Assembly: GCA_022539475.1 (NCBI GenBank)
Contig: VCMS01000209.1
Location: 35,098 to 99,097, forward strand
Source of the DNA: Gracilaria domingensis
Taxonomy: Eukaryota; Rhodophyta; Florideophyceae; Gracilariales; Gracilariaceae
Reading direction: 5' to 3'
DNA length: 64,000 nucleotides
The notes under the pieces are model-generated. The model did not search any database, was not told where the DNA came from, and was given only the letters and a program-made list of their open reading frames with translations. Shown in pieces: positions 24,803-37,500 of the stretch. Numbering within the stretch: position 1 is the stretch's first letter; every line of letters begins with the position of its first letter. The translations under genes and the position numbers were made by a program.

Positions 24803-27690
24803 ACCTCGTTGGGAGCGCAAGTGACGAACGATTTGGATCAGGGACAGGGTCGCGAACCCAATATTGATACTCAATACGGTTCGGGAGTAATAAGCCCCTA
24901 TACTGCAACACATTGTCCTAAGGAGAGAATGTTTCAAAGAAAAGAGTATGATACAGCACATATAGTACTCACCATATCCCCAAGTGTAGTTACCCATCGG
25001 AAGTATACCACATTCTGCATTGATTCAACACTTGATCAGATGACAGTTTCGCACAGCATTTCTTGCCTTCCAAGATTGACGATTGAGGATGTCGATGCAC
25101 CTCTAGGCGCAACGAGAGAAGGAGATGATTGCCTTTCAGAGGTTGAAAGCCAAAAACCTGGACCAGAACCACCATAAGAGTTGTGAAGAACAACTTAACT
25201 CACGTCGTGATGCATAGGAGAGAGACAGTAGTATTATAATTCCGAATTGTATGTTTCTCAAGCTGCCTTTGGGCGGAGATCATATCTTGATGCCCGTAAA
25301 CGCAAGAAGTTGGCCAACTTACATCCCGCATATTCGCAATAGACCTTATCACCTGTTTCCTTCATGCAATGCTACCTTGGGGGTACGAAACGGGCTTGAT
25401 TGAGAGCATAACAAGTTTGGAGAGCACAAGCGCATGATATGGTGCCATACAATTTGAGGCATCCAAACAATTCTGACACCCCGTAAGGCCTGAAGAAAAG
25501 TAGAATCACACGATTTCCTTATGTTGCGATATGGCCGCATGCTACAGTTACTCTAAGAAGTGTAGTACTGAAAAGCCAAAGTGTTGAGACGCTGTTGTGA
25601 GGTGTAATACATATTTTTAGTCCAACGTTTCTTCATCTTCACCACGTGACATGCCATTTCCTCAATGCTGAAATTAGCGAACTTGTCTGGATTGGTGGAG
25701 AAAAGTTCAAATTCGAAGGAAATAGCAATTGGGCTGCAAGTGGTAGAAAGAAGCCCACAATGCCCATCATTTTCCCTGCTTGAGTACAAGTCCATCCAAG
25801 TACACAATTTGTGCTTCTGACACAATAGGCCGGGACCCGTCAGGTTCATTCACAACGTCCATCCATTTGCTTTCTACAGTGCAACTATCATTTTGCGCGG
25901 ACGATCTTCGAAAAACGTGCTCCGCGGAATTACGAAATCAGGGAGATCAAGGTCAAACCATCGCAAAATACCGTTATCAAGCATGTCAAAAGCGAAGACT
26001 TACCGGAGCTGTTGTCCACCTACATCTCCACCCGCACTTCGGCTTGCATCTCCCCTGTGAACCGCATGTTCTCTAGCTCCTTACGCTGTTTGCATGAAAT
26101 ATAAGAAACGAATTGGAAAGGATTTCATTGTGTACTATGCGTTTCAGAAGATTTTGACGCTAGAAACTTAGCGAACGAATGGACGGGTTTGTCACGAAAT
26201 GGGTTTCGGCAGAGAACTGACTTGAGAGGGTCATGGCGAGCAGTAGATATGACGTCTTCGGCTCGCACCAAGATATGATTGTGATATTGGTGCAAAGATG
26301 GAGTACCAGCGCCTAGGGGTAGCCCTCTACCGTCTGTACCGCTGTACCCGGGCAGTTACGTAAAACAGAGTCTGAGACCGTTCGCCATTGGTTTCAGAGG
26401 TTACGCGAAAGTGCGAAATCCTACCAGATGATTGGGTTGGAAAGGTTGCGCGATTGGGCCAATTAAAAGGCAAAATTTTCTGTGCTTCAGACTGGGCAGT
26501 ATTCCCATGAACATTAAAGCTCGAACGATGGTGGAGGAGAGATCCTCTACCAAGATTGTGTCGGCATTGTGAAAATGACTCCAATACCCTCGTGTTCCGC
26601 AGAGCAAAAAGACTTGTGAACGGCCGCGAAGCATTCAAATTGGGATTGTCTCACGCAACAACCATATCGATCACATAGGATAACCAAGAAGTGTCGCGCA
26701 GTCTACGAGATGGGCAGTGATTTAGCTGCGACTGTCGTGATGCCATGCAAGAACCGGTGCTCGCATTCGATGAAACCCCAAAACAAGGTCAGATGGGGAG
26801 CCATGAGTTATAACGCACATGCTAACAACGTTTGCGCCAAGCGCAGTAGACGGAACGAGTTCCAGGTTTGCCACTTCAGCATTTGCACACTCGACGTACA
26901 AGTAAGTCTATGCTGCTCTTTCCGGCGAACACAGTGGAAAGCGTTGTGCCCAGTCCGAAGTACCCCCGCATGGCGTGATTGACACCAAGAGGTGCCTGGA
27001 ACTCTCGTTCTATGCAAAAAATGCTGCCCAAGAGCCGATGAATCAGTGGCCAGAGGCAACAAGAGTTTGGGCAGCAACTGGCGAAGTGCGTCACAGTGAT
27101 GGCCTCCCTAACCAAACTTTGATCCTCGAACGTATGAAAACTGCCTGTTTTGAAAGGAAGCCTTTTGCTGCCAATTTACTCCACATGTTGGTCCAGCAGC
27201 AACAAGAGACACGACAACAGAGTTCAGGAAGATAGAAACGTTTACACGTCCGTCGGTAGAAATGTAAACTTCTCCATCTGTGTTCTTTTCTTTCAGTGGA
27301 TATTCAAAGTCGCAATGGAAAAATCTTTATCCTGTTGACCAGCAAGGGGTGCGACCTTGTGAGGGGAATGACCAGTTTGATCCCATGCTACGACCGGTAC
27401 GGATTTCGCAGAGCCTGCGCTCGAATTAAGGCAAACTTTTCTTCTATCTGGAGATACCTCTTTCGATTTAGCGCTGCGGTCATCTCCAGCATCGACGAAT
27501 GTGACAAGATTTGCACCCTCCACTGCAACATTAACAAACACGTGAGGTGCATACCCTTCGGAAAGACTCATTAATCGTTCCCAACGACTTTGATGCTAAA
27601 CACTGTGCAATCGTGAACTGGGGTTGACCCGCTTCCAGCGTTGTGCAAATCCTTCTTTTCAAGAATCCTTATAGATAATTTTCTCATATC
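24803..27690. other. No recognised gene; weak ORFs only
   Basis: Short frames on both strands. The most protein-like is plus-strand 26975-27235 (RVWAATGEVRHSDGLPNQTL, then Q-rich), with no family that I recognise. Minus-strand 25553-25849 is similar in quality. The right terminus of Tnp2 element B must lie at the start of this stretch, but I could not identify its inverted repeat. Confidence 0.4.
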
Positions 27691-27698
27691 AGGAGGTA

Positions 27699-28453
27699 CT
27701 AAAAGGTTGTCCCAGGAATACCGAGTGCTTTTCGCAGCGCGAAGAAGCTATGGTCGTTCATGTGATCCAAGCTGCGAGAAAACCACAGCGCGTTCCTTAC
27801 ACAAGTTCGCAATTCTATAGGGAGGGTTTTGTCTCTTTGAAGTAGCCAACAGCTCCAACTTGAGCACCCGTATGATACAAGACCAACCCAAGCTCGTGTA
27901 CAAGAGCTGGATCCTTTCAACAGGATTCAGGAGATCGTCACAGCATGGATTCCGGCTGTTTGAGAGAGCCTTTTCGAACATACTCCATGCTCATAAACGA
28001 AAGAGGTTTCTGTGAGCCGGTAAACAGTCTGGTCACCGTTCGGTACGCCACCATAGCTTGGTAGCTTTCATCTTGAGCACCAAACGCGTGTCCAATCGCA
28101 ATCCATGCAGGAGCAATGCGCATATGAAGAGCAGTTCTCTTCTTGAAGAACCGGCGCGCCAATTCTGGTTTACCGCTTACCAGATAGTAATATCCGACCG
28201 CCAGCCAACTAATAGCGGTTTTGGGAGCATTGTCCACAAGATTGTGAGCGATTAAGACCTCGTTTCTGTCGTTGAGTTCCACCAGCGTAGCAAGATATAT
28301 GGAGAGAATTTTGTGAGCATGTAGATCACTCTGCAAGATTTGCCGACAATCGTCCAGACAGCTGCCGAATTGGAAGGAGTTGAACTTGCGTTTCGCATGC
28401 ACGATCTTCAGATCAAATTTATCGTTCACGGAAGGAGAAGAGGGCGTTTCCAC
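27699..28453 (-). pseudogene. APC6/CDC16 (anaphase-promoting complex TPR subunit) fragment
   Basis: CDC16/APC6 is a TPR scaffold subunit of the nuclear ubiquitin ligase that drives the metaphase-anaphase transition. The fragment shows the family in order: AISWLAVGYYYL, ARRFFKK, IAPAWIAIGHAFGAQDE, QAMVAYRTVTRLF, MEYVRKGSLK, then DPALVHELGLVLYHTG and AVGYFKETKPSL, and finally RKALGIPGTTF. Between SLK and DPALV the frame is unchanged and ungapped against the family but holds TGA at 27938-27940 and 27917-27919. A third stop, TAG, is at 27815-27817, and the last piece is in another frame. The N- and C-terminal parts are absent. It is a dead fragment of a gene that is normally single-copy and essential. 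Confidence 0.8.
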
Positions 28454-28609
28454 ATAACGGTTCGCACACGCGGTATAATAGGAAGAAAGCCATTTCCTGA
28501 CAAGAGCGTGAGCTTGAGGTGTTGAGAGCGTATGTAAAAGCGGTTCATTGACAAAATTTAAAATCTAAGTAGGGCGGTCACCACGAGGCGGAGTGAGACT
28601 AGTTCGAAG

Positions 28610-29512
28610 GTGCTCTCATCAAGCGTGGGATTAGCATCAATGAATGGAGCGGCAGTTCTCGCCCTTGTTGGAAAGGATATCTCAAACATAACCGCATTCA
28701 TGGAAAAGCAGGTTCCTCTCCATCAGAAGAAACATTTCGTGTATCTAGTAGTTAGGGGCTGCTGTGTTGAGTTCTTCTTGTTTTCTGACTCAACACGCCA
28801 GACTATAGCTTTATAAGCGTCATGGTAAACCCACCAAAACCCAGGACGCAATCTTGTGACCTTCGTAACAGTGGGTGTCATGTATAGCTAATCAACAACT
28901 TCTCATTCCAGTCCACACTAGCTAAACTGCAATATGTCTAATCAGGAACATTGACCTAATATATGTCTCTACATAATTCACAAAAGCACATGTCCCAAGT
29001 GAAACAACTGAAACCAGCTTTGGAACCATTGTATGCGATTCAAAGTTTATACAAGTGTGATCCCACATCTCACGCAATGGCTGAAGCATATCGAGATGCC
29101 AAGTTCATGATCGACAGAGCTCTTCGTGCTCTTGGAGCATTGTATTACGGAGCTCACCGTCAATATTCGTTCCCAGACAATCTGGGAGAAAAGACGCCAT
29201 TCCTACGCACACACCTCGTGCGATTCTTGCTCGTTGTGCTACGTCTTGTGGTACTAACGAAATAGATTTACAGGCTTCGTCCGTGTGTTGCATAGGTTTG
29301 CATACTTGGTCCTTAGATCTGCTTCCGAAGGCTTCTTGCGCAACGCGCGTTTGGCGTTTGATCGGTTGCAAATGAGTCATTACTTCGGTACATACACAAG
29401 TCTGTCTTTTGAATACGCAAACAACATTGAAGGGCCTCCTAAAGCTCTTCGTCAAGACCTGAAGATCGGAAGAGCAATCCAATACTACTTTGAAGCACTT
29501 CATCGAAGATAA
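28610..29512 (+). pseudogene. Unrecognised ORFs between APC6 and dynein fragments
   Basis: Three plus-strand frames (28610-28816, 28963-29265, 29285-29512) give protein-like sequence. The better parts are AEAYRDAKFMIDRALRALGALYYG and ARLAFDRLQMSHYFG with SLSFEYANN. They may be exons or frame-shifted pieces of one helical protein. I do not recognise a family. Confidence is low because none is long. Confidence 0.3.
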
Positions 29513-29575
29513 GTACATACATCTACAGGTAGCGTAGATTCGCTGGCATACCAAATCCGAGATCAGAGACCTACT

Positions 29576-32155
29576 TCACACCTCTACTACAAAACATGAA
29601 ACCCCACAGAGTCGCCGTAAGCGATGCAAGTGCCTTTTATCCATACTAATCCTCATGGTTGCGATTAATATATTCTGCGGTGAAGTTCCGTAAAGAGGCG
29701 CATCGATTATGTGCTCATTTTCCCCAAAATTATCTGCAGGTCTCCATTGCAGTGCAACCGTTCCGCAATTCCCAGAGGAGCTTCCGCTTAAGACAAAACA
29801 TTCTTTTTTGCAATCCCATATTGCTCCATTGAGGCCTAAACCGGACAGCAAACATTCTCCCACCTGAACCTGCTTTCTAAAACTCAGAACTGGTATCGGC
29901 GTATGAGGTGAAACACCTCTTTCTGCAGCGGCTTCAAAGCGAAGTGCAGTCATAAATGAATTCGGTCTCAGAATATGTGACATACTGAATAACTTTGGTT
30001 CCTTAGTAAGAGGAATATTTCTCACGCAATCTGAAATCTTAGAAAACACGCCCAAGACGGTTCAATTTTCTCCGAAAACCTTTGCAACATCCTTCCACAG
30101 AGAAGGGAGTTTGTGCGATGCTGTGGAACGAATAGAAACCAGTTCTTGCTTGAAAACAGACAATGAATTCATTCGCTTCGGAGTTAGTCTATCTGGTTTG
30201 ATGATATTCTTTGCCACGGACTTGATACTCGTAATGAGTGCTCCCAGTACCACCTTTTCTGTTTTCCAGAATCGATCAAGAGAAGTGTTAGAAGAGAAAT
30301 CCGAAGAATCAGCATGCACAGTGTCAGGAAGTTCTAGCGCACGTTGCAATATTTCATCTACTTTCGCCTGTGCCTCGTCTTGCATGATAACTGTTGTCTC
30401 TTTGAAATCATTTGGAGATTGCGTCATGCCCCTGGACATAGATACAAGCTTTTGAACAGCAAGCCTACCTTTCTTTGACCTCTTCGCTTTCGTTGTTGCT
30501 GACGGCATGTAGTACCACTCTGGACTTATTTGTAAAGGCAAGTCTAGCAAAAAGCGGGCCCTCTTCTCTCGATCTATGGGAATTCGAATAACGTCTGGCT
30601 CACGAGGTGGCTTCACGACGCTAACACTCCCCAATGAGATGGAATCTATTCGCTCCTTCGAGAATATGTCATCAACAAGGGCATCTAAAATTATTTCCTG
30701 ATCTGTCTCATTCTCAATATAGCAACCATAATCAGCTGTTTTCAGCATATGAGAGAAACTCAAAACAGCAGGGTCGGAGTCCAGACTAGCTGATACTAGC
30801 AGATTCAAATTCCATCCAGCCGCAAGATCTGACTCAGAGAACTCATACTCCTTGCTGAAACCAACCGGGCTATTCAGAGCTCTTTCTGTCAAACATTAAT
30901 GATTTTCATACCATCAAGAGCTGTACTGGAGCTTAATGTTCTGGAACGATAATCACTCTCGAATGATGACAAGCGTTCAATAGCACAAGTCATACCAGTG
31001 CGGAAGTTTCTTGGAGCTTCAAATGAAAAGAAGTTAGATATGCTGGCTATCCTCATGAGAGTCACCGATGGCGATGTGAGAGAAGGCTCTGCTACCATGA
31101 CAAGAAGATAGTGCAACATGCCTCTGTTGCTCAGAAGAAAGGCTTGAATCGTGTTCATTGTCGATTTGCCCGCTAAGTGCATATTCTTGAGCAAAACTAG
31201 AGTTTTTGTCCCTGCCTGGGCCCTGCGCATGGCATGGTTCATAAGATCTGAAACCTCAGCCTCTGAATTGGTAGACCCCATGGCAAGGCATGCGAGTGGT
31301 ATCTGGTATTCGTTTGCTAGTTCACTCAGGAGAAGAGCAGGATCTGAATTTTGCCACGGCTACAGAGCAGAATAGACTGAAAAAGAGATGATGATTCGTG
31401 GTCATTTCTTTCGGAGAAGTTACGAAGCGTCGACTTCAAAGCGAATTCAGGCGCTGCGCGGTCCCCAAAGACCAGTTGCCTCCTGTCTGGAAGCAAACAA
31501 GCCAGATATCCTACACCATCGCGCACTCAGAATGACTCGTGTACAGTTCTGGAAAGAACTTGAAGACAAACATCAAATGGACGCGTACCGTTCACTTGTG
31601 GCCGTCGTCCATACCTGCGATGGCTTGCTGCAAGAACTCTGGCAGGTTTGACATCAATTCCGTACTACGTTTTGAATGCAACGTCTTGGAACTTTGCACA
31701 GCACTGAGTGCCTGGAGGGCCACTCGGAGTTGCTGAAGATTCTTCTCTTGAGGATGAACTCCGACGTCCGAAGATTGCACTAAAGACAAGGCGGCAGCGA
31801 ATGGGATTCGGTCTCTTGGAAACAAGCTTACTGCTGTTCTCGCATATATATGTTTCAGTAGTGCATCTTCACAGTCTCTGACATTTTCTGCGTTGGGAAG
31901 TGCCTGCATGATTTCTCGGCACACTAGAATAGCTTCTTCGAAGATTTGCAAGAAGTAGCTTGAGATAAAGCGGTATTGAGGGTAAACATCGACCAGGGCT
32001 CTAACAATCTCAAAAGTTTTGATAGCTGTTAGACCTAATGGTGCAAACAGCTTCGTGAAAAAGAGGCAGCGGGCTATACTAAAGAATACCCTCGTCTTAT
32101 TACTGATGCATGCATTTCGTGGCGAAGAACAACTTACTACCGGGATCTCAAACAT
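29576..32155 (-). pseudogene. Cytoplasmic dynein heavy chain, C-terminal fragment (AAA5-AAA6 to C-terminus)
   Basis: Cytoplasmic dynein is the minus-end-directed microtubule motor. Reading leftwards, pieces fit in order: FPRDRIPFAAALSLVQ (about 31820), LLPDRRQLVFGD (about 31500), and DPALLLSELA followed by LACLAMGSTNSEAEV. Then come LVLLKNMHLAG (the dynein-1 phrase before AAA6), ERALNSPVGFSKEYEFSESDL, and the C-terminal domain LRPNSFMTALRFEAA and SGLGLNGAIWD, ending SCFVVEV at 29576. An apparent GT-AG intron begins at 31592 (CAG|GTATGG). Frame changes near 31355 and 30890 and stops break the frame. The motor's AAA1-AAA4 and tail are missing upstream, where sequence passes into the Sel1 gene. 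Family certain, dead copy. Confidence 0.8.
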
Positions 32156-32496
32156 TCATTCTGAGTTACTCAAAATGCTTAGAAGTTGGAACACAGCCAG
32201 AACAAAAAATGGTGGTTCAATAGCTTTGAAACAGGCCGTTTGTTTCAGGCCTGGATTGCCTACAATATAATGATGCAGAACTCAATGACTGTGGATTATA
32301 CGGTGTACATATTGTGGTATAAGAAAAACCTACGATGCCAGATGCAACATTACAGCCAGTTGCAGCAGCCCACGCATGTTTTACAGAAGTAAAGAATTCT
32401 CACACTCAAAGCGATTGTTTCTCTCTATGTCGGGTTAACTATACTATTCCATCCACTTGCCAGTTTGCTGCAGTCTAGCCAAAAGCATGCTTTTCG

Positions 32497-33790
32497 TCAC
32501 GTTCTCGGAACCATCATTCCTTCACGCTGAAGATGCTGATGCAAATTATTAGCTCTCTCTTCTTCTGGTTCCACACCCTCGTTTCCATTACTGAGCAACC
32601 GTGCGAGTTGCGCCCTAGAATCATTGTGATCGCCAATATCAATTGCGAGTTGATACAAAGTCACCGAAAGAACTGCATTCTTGGAGACGCCATCACCATT
32701 GCGATACATGCTTGCTAATCTCCTCATCGCGCGCACCTCGTGGCTTTGCATACTTCCCCCTGGTAGAGTGCTGCAGCTCGAACAGGATCATTAGCCAATC
32801 TATCGTCGAAGTGATACGGGTGCCCGAGCTCGTACATGGCCTCACCGTCGTAGTCCTCTGCCACTGCCCGCCAATACATTTTTACGGCGTACTCGAGATC
32901 TTCCTCTCCTTTCAAAAATCGTGGTGCGCCCCAACGATATAGATCTCCAAGTGCTTTCTTTGTACCGAATGTCCGTGTACAATGGCCATGTGATAAAGAG
33001 CAGCGGCTCTAGTATCATCAACGTGAAGGCCCCTCTCTCCCTTCTCGTACATTCGCCCTAGTTCAAACATAAATCTTGCTCTACGTGCCTCCTCAATTGC
33101 TCTTTCGTAGAAAGCGACCTCAATGTCATGTAAAGCCTGCTGATTTCCACGACCGAGAGAGCGTGGGGTAAGACCTGGAGCCACCATCATGCTGCTGGTA
33201 GGGAACTGTCCTAATTCAAACACAATGTCATAATCCTTGGTGTGCATAAACGTGCGGCGCATTGTGGATTGTAATGAGATTGGGCTTAAATCCCCAGAAG
33301 ACATGAGTTCCAGGAATTTGAAGTATGACCAGAACACGTGCAATTCATAACCATATGTTGACATTAAAAGACTGTACGTCTTCTCAATATGGTTCTTCCC
33401 AATATCAAATGTTTTCTCGTTCGAAGTGATATCGGTTTCTTTGCTCATGATGTAGAACTTGGAAACGCATCTTTCGAGAAGCTCCACTGCCCTGGTAATA
33501 TCAGCAGCGATATGATGGTGTGCAGTAAGATGCTTGCACGCCGAGAGGGCTACAGGATTACCCAGTTCAATGGCAGCGATCTCAAGAAGAATGACTGCCC
33601 TATGGAGTTTCCGAGTTCCGGCTGCAAATTACTCGCTAGGTTTGTCCAACATTCTCATCACCTCTTCGCCTAAATGTTCCAACGTTTCAATCGGATTTTG
33701 CCCTGGCGAACCAAGACAGTCACGAACTACTGAACACGCATACATGAGGTACTCAGGATCGCATTGCTCGTATCTAAATGAATGCATGGT
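32497..33790 (-). pseudogene. Sel1-like repeat protein
   Basis: The frame begins near 33790. The N-terminal 190 codons are helical with no domain that I can name. The C-terminal part has at least three Sel1 (SLR) repeats: ARFMFELGRMYEKGERGLHVD with ARAAALYHMA, EAMYELGHPY with PVRAAALYQ, and AMRRLASMYRNGDGVSKN with SVTLYQLAID. SLR proteins are helical scaffolds like the ERAD factor Hrd3/SEL1L. Here I see no transmembrane segment, so a soluble adaptor is more likely. Damage: in-frame TAA near 33609 and frame changes near 32912 and 32740. It ends at 32497, 340 bp upstream of the dynein fragment on the same strand. Confidence 0.7.
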
Positions 33791-34207
33791 GAACCCTGGT
33801 AATCTAGCCGTGGACAGTTGATGTTGCAGTCGATTAGAGAAAGCTACTTCGAAGCTCGTTCTGCGCGGATACTGTTTAAGAAATTCTGGATGTTCGACTT
33901 CATATCGACAGAACTCGAATCGGAACGGTATCTATCCAAGCCAGGTTCTTATCTTCTCACAGGTCCCAATCGCCCCAGTAGTCATCAATTCTTTTTTCGT
34001 CGAGATGTTTGGAGGACTTTTCATAACATCTGTGTATGGTAAGCAGTGCTCTTTCTGCCAGTCGGACATGGGTAACAGCCTAGCTGTGAATGAATCTCTC
34101 CAGCTTTCCCATCGAAAGTGCTGATCAGTTCTGTGGTTCTCCCTTCCTAGAACAGCAAAAGCGCTGAAATGATCCTCCCGGGTTTCACAATGAAAATCAA
34201 CGAAGAG

Positions 34208-36057
34208 TCATTGAGGAGCACATGAAGGTCTGACGTTTATCCTCACAGAACTGGCGATAAAGTTCTTTTGATTTCGACCTCGAAATGAAGATGAAGGGGA
34301 TTTCGCCATACTCTTTGAGATGTTACCACGAAAACCAGCAATGCTTTGAGAGTCACTCAGGCATAGGGTTTCCCAGCCGTCATCGATGGACAACAAGAAT
34401 TCGTACTGTTCTCATGCCGTAAGTGACATCCACACGCCAATGAGCTCTCCAACTTTCATGAAAAGGCGGTTCGTATCAGATCGCAAAGTTAAATAATGAT
34501 CCGAAACAGGAAAAGAACAAAGTCGAGAGATATGTATAGAATCTCTTGGGCCCAGGGAATCATCTTCATTGGTAAAGCCAAGCTGATCTCGCAAGTTCTC
34601 TAGCACTGGGTCTGTGGTCTTGAAAACTTCATCAAAGGTTTCGGGTATTCTCATCCTCGGAAATTGTTGGTGATGGCACTCGGCTCGAGCACCCAAGCTT
34701 AACCGAATTGCAAACCACTCGAGTTTGAAAGTGTCTAGTTGTGATACTTCTTCCCCAAACTCGACGGGCAAACCTTCTACGATTCTCTCCAAATAGAAAG
34801 CATGAGGGGCGTAGCCAGTGTCCGCGACTGTTTTGCTGTTTGGATTCTTGTCAAGTGTTCCAAAGTGGGGACAGGAAAATGGTAAACCAATTCCGCTTCT
34901 AGCAGCGTTGAGAAACAAATCGTTCTTGTTCAGCCTTCCGTCTCGCACGTGTGAAAACCAGTCCCAATCCTCCCACACAAACAAACTGCTACCTCTTTTG
35001 AATGGCATATAACTTGCATCGAACAAAGAAAGAGGTTGCTCCCCTGCCTCACAATCTGTGCATACATGCAACGCTGCGCTGGAGAGAAGCTCTCCAGCAC
35101 AATAGTCCCGTCTTTGCATGAAATTTCGATGTACTTCGGTTTGTCCAGACAGCACCTTAGCATCAGATTGGGTGGCGGCTTTAAAATCTTGAACCCAATG
35201 GCCAAACTCTTGAGCAATTAAGGCAGAAGACAAACGAAACCACACTTCAATAGGATTGTGAGGGACTTGCTGCAGTTCCCGAACTCGGACTCCAGTTCGA
35301 AGGTAAGATAAATAGTCTATTAGCAAGTTGACCGCAACGGCGCCTAAGCGGAACAAGAACAACGCCCTCTGCAACTGAAAGCTTCGAGAGCTCTTCAACA
35401 TGCGCAATGACAGAGATCCATACTTGAGGTAGGTTTTTGTATCACGGTTGGTGATCTGATTTTCCATAAGTGTTTCGTTTATCAGAATTTCGTCGGCGAA
35501 TTGATGAGGATGTCGTTTGTGAATTTCCGCCCCTTCGTGGGGCTTGTACTATACTCCCATGTGCTGCAGTTTTTGAATGCTTTGAAGTACCCAGCGATGA
35601 AGCTCATTGATTTGAAGCAGACCCCAAGCGGTTCGTAGCAGATGTGTGAAGGAGAATATAAGCGCAACAAACGAAGCGAACATTTCCTTTAAATCTCTAG
35701 TAGCAGCGCAAGGTGATGTAGAAAATGATGTAGGTGATGGGCAGCATGACGACAATGAGATGAATTCTGCCATCTCTGCGCGTTTCCGCAATGGACTTCC
35801 ATTCTGGACCGTTAAAGTCGGAAGCATCAACCATAGTCCACGGCTGGAAGGAAAGCAGGTAGGCCGATAAGATTACATGAATATTCTCTGCCAGCTTCTC
35901 TATAGTGGACATTTCTAGAAGCCACAAAAAATATCAGCATCGAAGGAGTTTGACGGATAGCTGCTTGCGAAGAGAATGACAGAGTGCGCTCGTCAGTTTG
36001 GAATTGGTAGCTATGAAATGGACCCATGACGCGTAGAGAACAAGGGCTTGAGCGCAA
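34208..36057 (-). pseudogene. Unrecognised membrane-anchored protein with two in-frame stops
   Basis: Starting near 36057-35927, the N-terminal part holds two membrane segments (IHVILSAYLLSF and IHLIVVMLPITYIIFYITL). After a frame change near 35700 the frame runs through FASFVALIFSF and RWVLQSIQKLQHMGV to TAG 35549-35551. It then continues in the same frame for 351 codons to TGA 34412-34414 and for 62 more to 34208. The 351-codon part is balanced and soluble-looking (WEDWDWFSHVRDG, IGLPFSCPHFGTLDKN, CTDCEAGE with a Cys pair). I do not know the family. One gene with nonsense changes explains the frames better than several genes. Confidence 0.45.
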
Positions 36058-36835
36058 GGCGAAGATGGTGTTGGATTGTATTGGGACTGTGGGGCCGATA
36101 GTCTGTTATAGAGCTGGATTGGGCACTGGTGTTACTGTCCTTCGTGACATAGCATTAGCAGCAAATTTTGCTGGCAAATCAGACGAGCGGATGAAATGGT
36201 CCAAGAGATTAGCGGCATTAGCGCTATCCCAAGCTACTGGGCGAGTTGGAAATGATGTTTCGGAAAAAGGGGCGGCCATGAGATCTGGGAGTCGCTGTAA
36301 GTGTTGGCGTGGATGAATATGGTGATGTCAGCCTCAGGGTAGAGGAGCGTTTGGAGGAAAACAGTGGCAGTGAGCAGGCTGAACTTTCGGTGCCTCGTTC
36401 AGACCTGTGTACTATGGGAGAGAAGCTGTGTATTGAAGCGGCGGAGCGAAGTCACGCAGAGGGGCGCCGAGAAAAGTAGAAGTTGAAGAGTGAGTTGGAA
36501 TCAGTGAAGCCTCCTCCGGCCGCGGAGGAGTCGGAAGCATATAGCGGTGGCGATAAAGGCGCCACTGTGTCGAACGAGGCAGCGAATTTAAGGCGTGCGG
36601 AAGTGGTGCAAACAGCCGATGAGGGGAGCGACGTGCGACGTGACCGGCAGGGCAGCAAGTGTTCTGTTTTGTTTTTCCTCCGTTTTCTACGTTACTTGAA
36701 AATCGCGCCTCAACGCGTTTTGTTAATATGTCGTCCATGTCTGTCATCCACTGTCATCCACGGCAAAGCTTTGGTTCTGTGAGGTGATATGGCAACGACC
36801 AGTAGAAAGTTCTATACACGGATGATTATACCCCT
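36058..36835. other. Spacer without supportable gene
   Basis: Short frames only. Plus-strand 36026-36316 (GAGLGTGVTVLRDIALAANF) could be a small fragment but has no recognised family. Confidence 0.4.
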
Positions 36836-36837
36836 AC

Positions 36838-37500
36838 TTGCCACAGTTGAGCTTGTACGTAGAGTTACCAGAACCAGCTGCACCAGCCAAAGCTGGTGAC
36901 CGAGACAAATTTCGAAGCTGGGCGGTTCTGATGGTCCCGGATACACTTTCGAATATTTCCAACAGTGGTTGACAGCCTGGTGGGGTCACCAGGGCCGTTG
37001 GCGATAGACAAGACATTATAGTACGCGGTATACTGCGAGAGTGAAGTATTTAACGGCAGAAAAAGCAGAAAACGCGCAAGCTTTCGAAGAGCATGCAGCT
37101 GATTGCTCTTGACGCCGCAGTCAAGAACGAGAATGTGAGGCGCATGCGAGGCGCCAGCACCCGCAATGGCACGCACCTCCGACGCTGACACGTCGGCGAC
37201 AAGGTTATTTGCATGAGGGTCAAAAAACCGCGGCGACGGCGTCGAAGACGGAATGAAAACCAGCCCAGGCAGCAGCGTACCGGAGCCACGAATGATGTTG
37301 GTAGGCTCCCTGGTATAGACGCTCGTTATGGCCGGAACTCGCTGCTGAATGAGCCAGGTCGATAGACTGCCAGCAGCATTCCAATTTGAATACTGCTGCG
37401 AGTACTCTGCCGCAACGAGCGCGACATCATCTATGCGGTGACACTCTGCAAATAATGGGATGCCGCCCCGGTGAACTGACCGTCAGGTACCTAAGCACCA
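36838..37500 (-). pseudogene. Carbamoyl-phosphate synthase small subunit (CPS II/CarA type) fragment
   Basis: The small (glutaminase) part of carbamoyl-phosphate synthase feeds ammonia to pyrimidine synthesis. Reading leftwards: HRIDDVALVAAEYSQQYSNWNA, STWLIQQRVPAITSVYTRE, SGTLLPGLVF, ANNLVADVS, HILVLDCGVKSNQL, then SIANGPGDP and the glutaminase site CLGHQ. CLGHQ is present in a shifted frame (36893-36907). The text after it (AAGSGNSTYKLNCGK) is back in another frame, so two small indels flank the nucleophile. The N-terminal and downstream parts, including the catalytic His-Glu, are absent. The sequence is more GC-rich than its flanks. Animals and fungi have this as the front of CAD/URA2; whether this was fused cannot be told. 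Confidence 0.8.

Noticed and set aside
24809-25177. Extension of Tnp2 partner B past its TAG stop
   Set aside because: The frame stays open, but the sequence loses the charge pattern of the protein and reads as plausibly untranslated.
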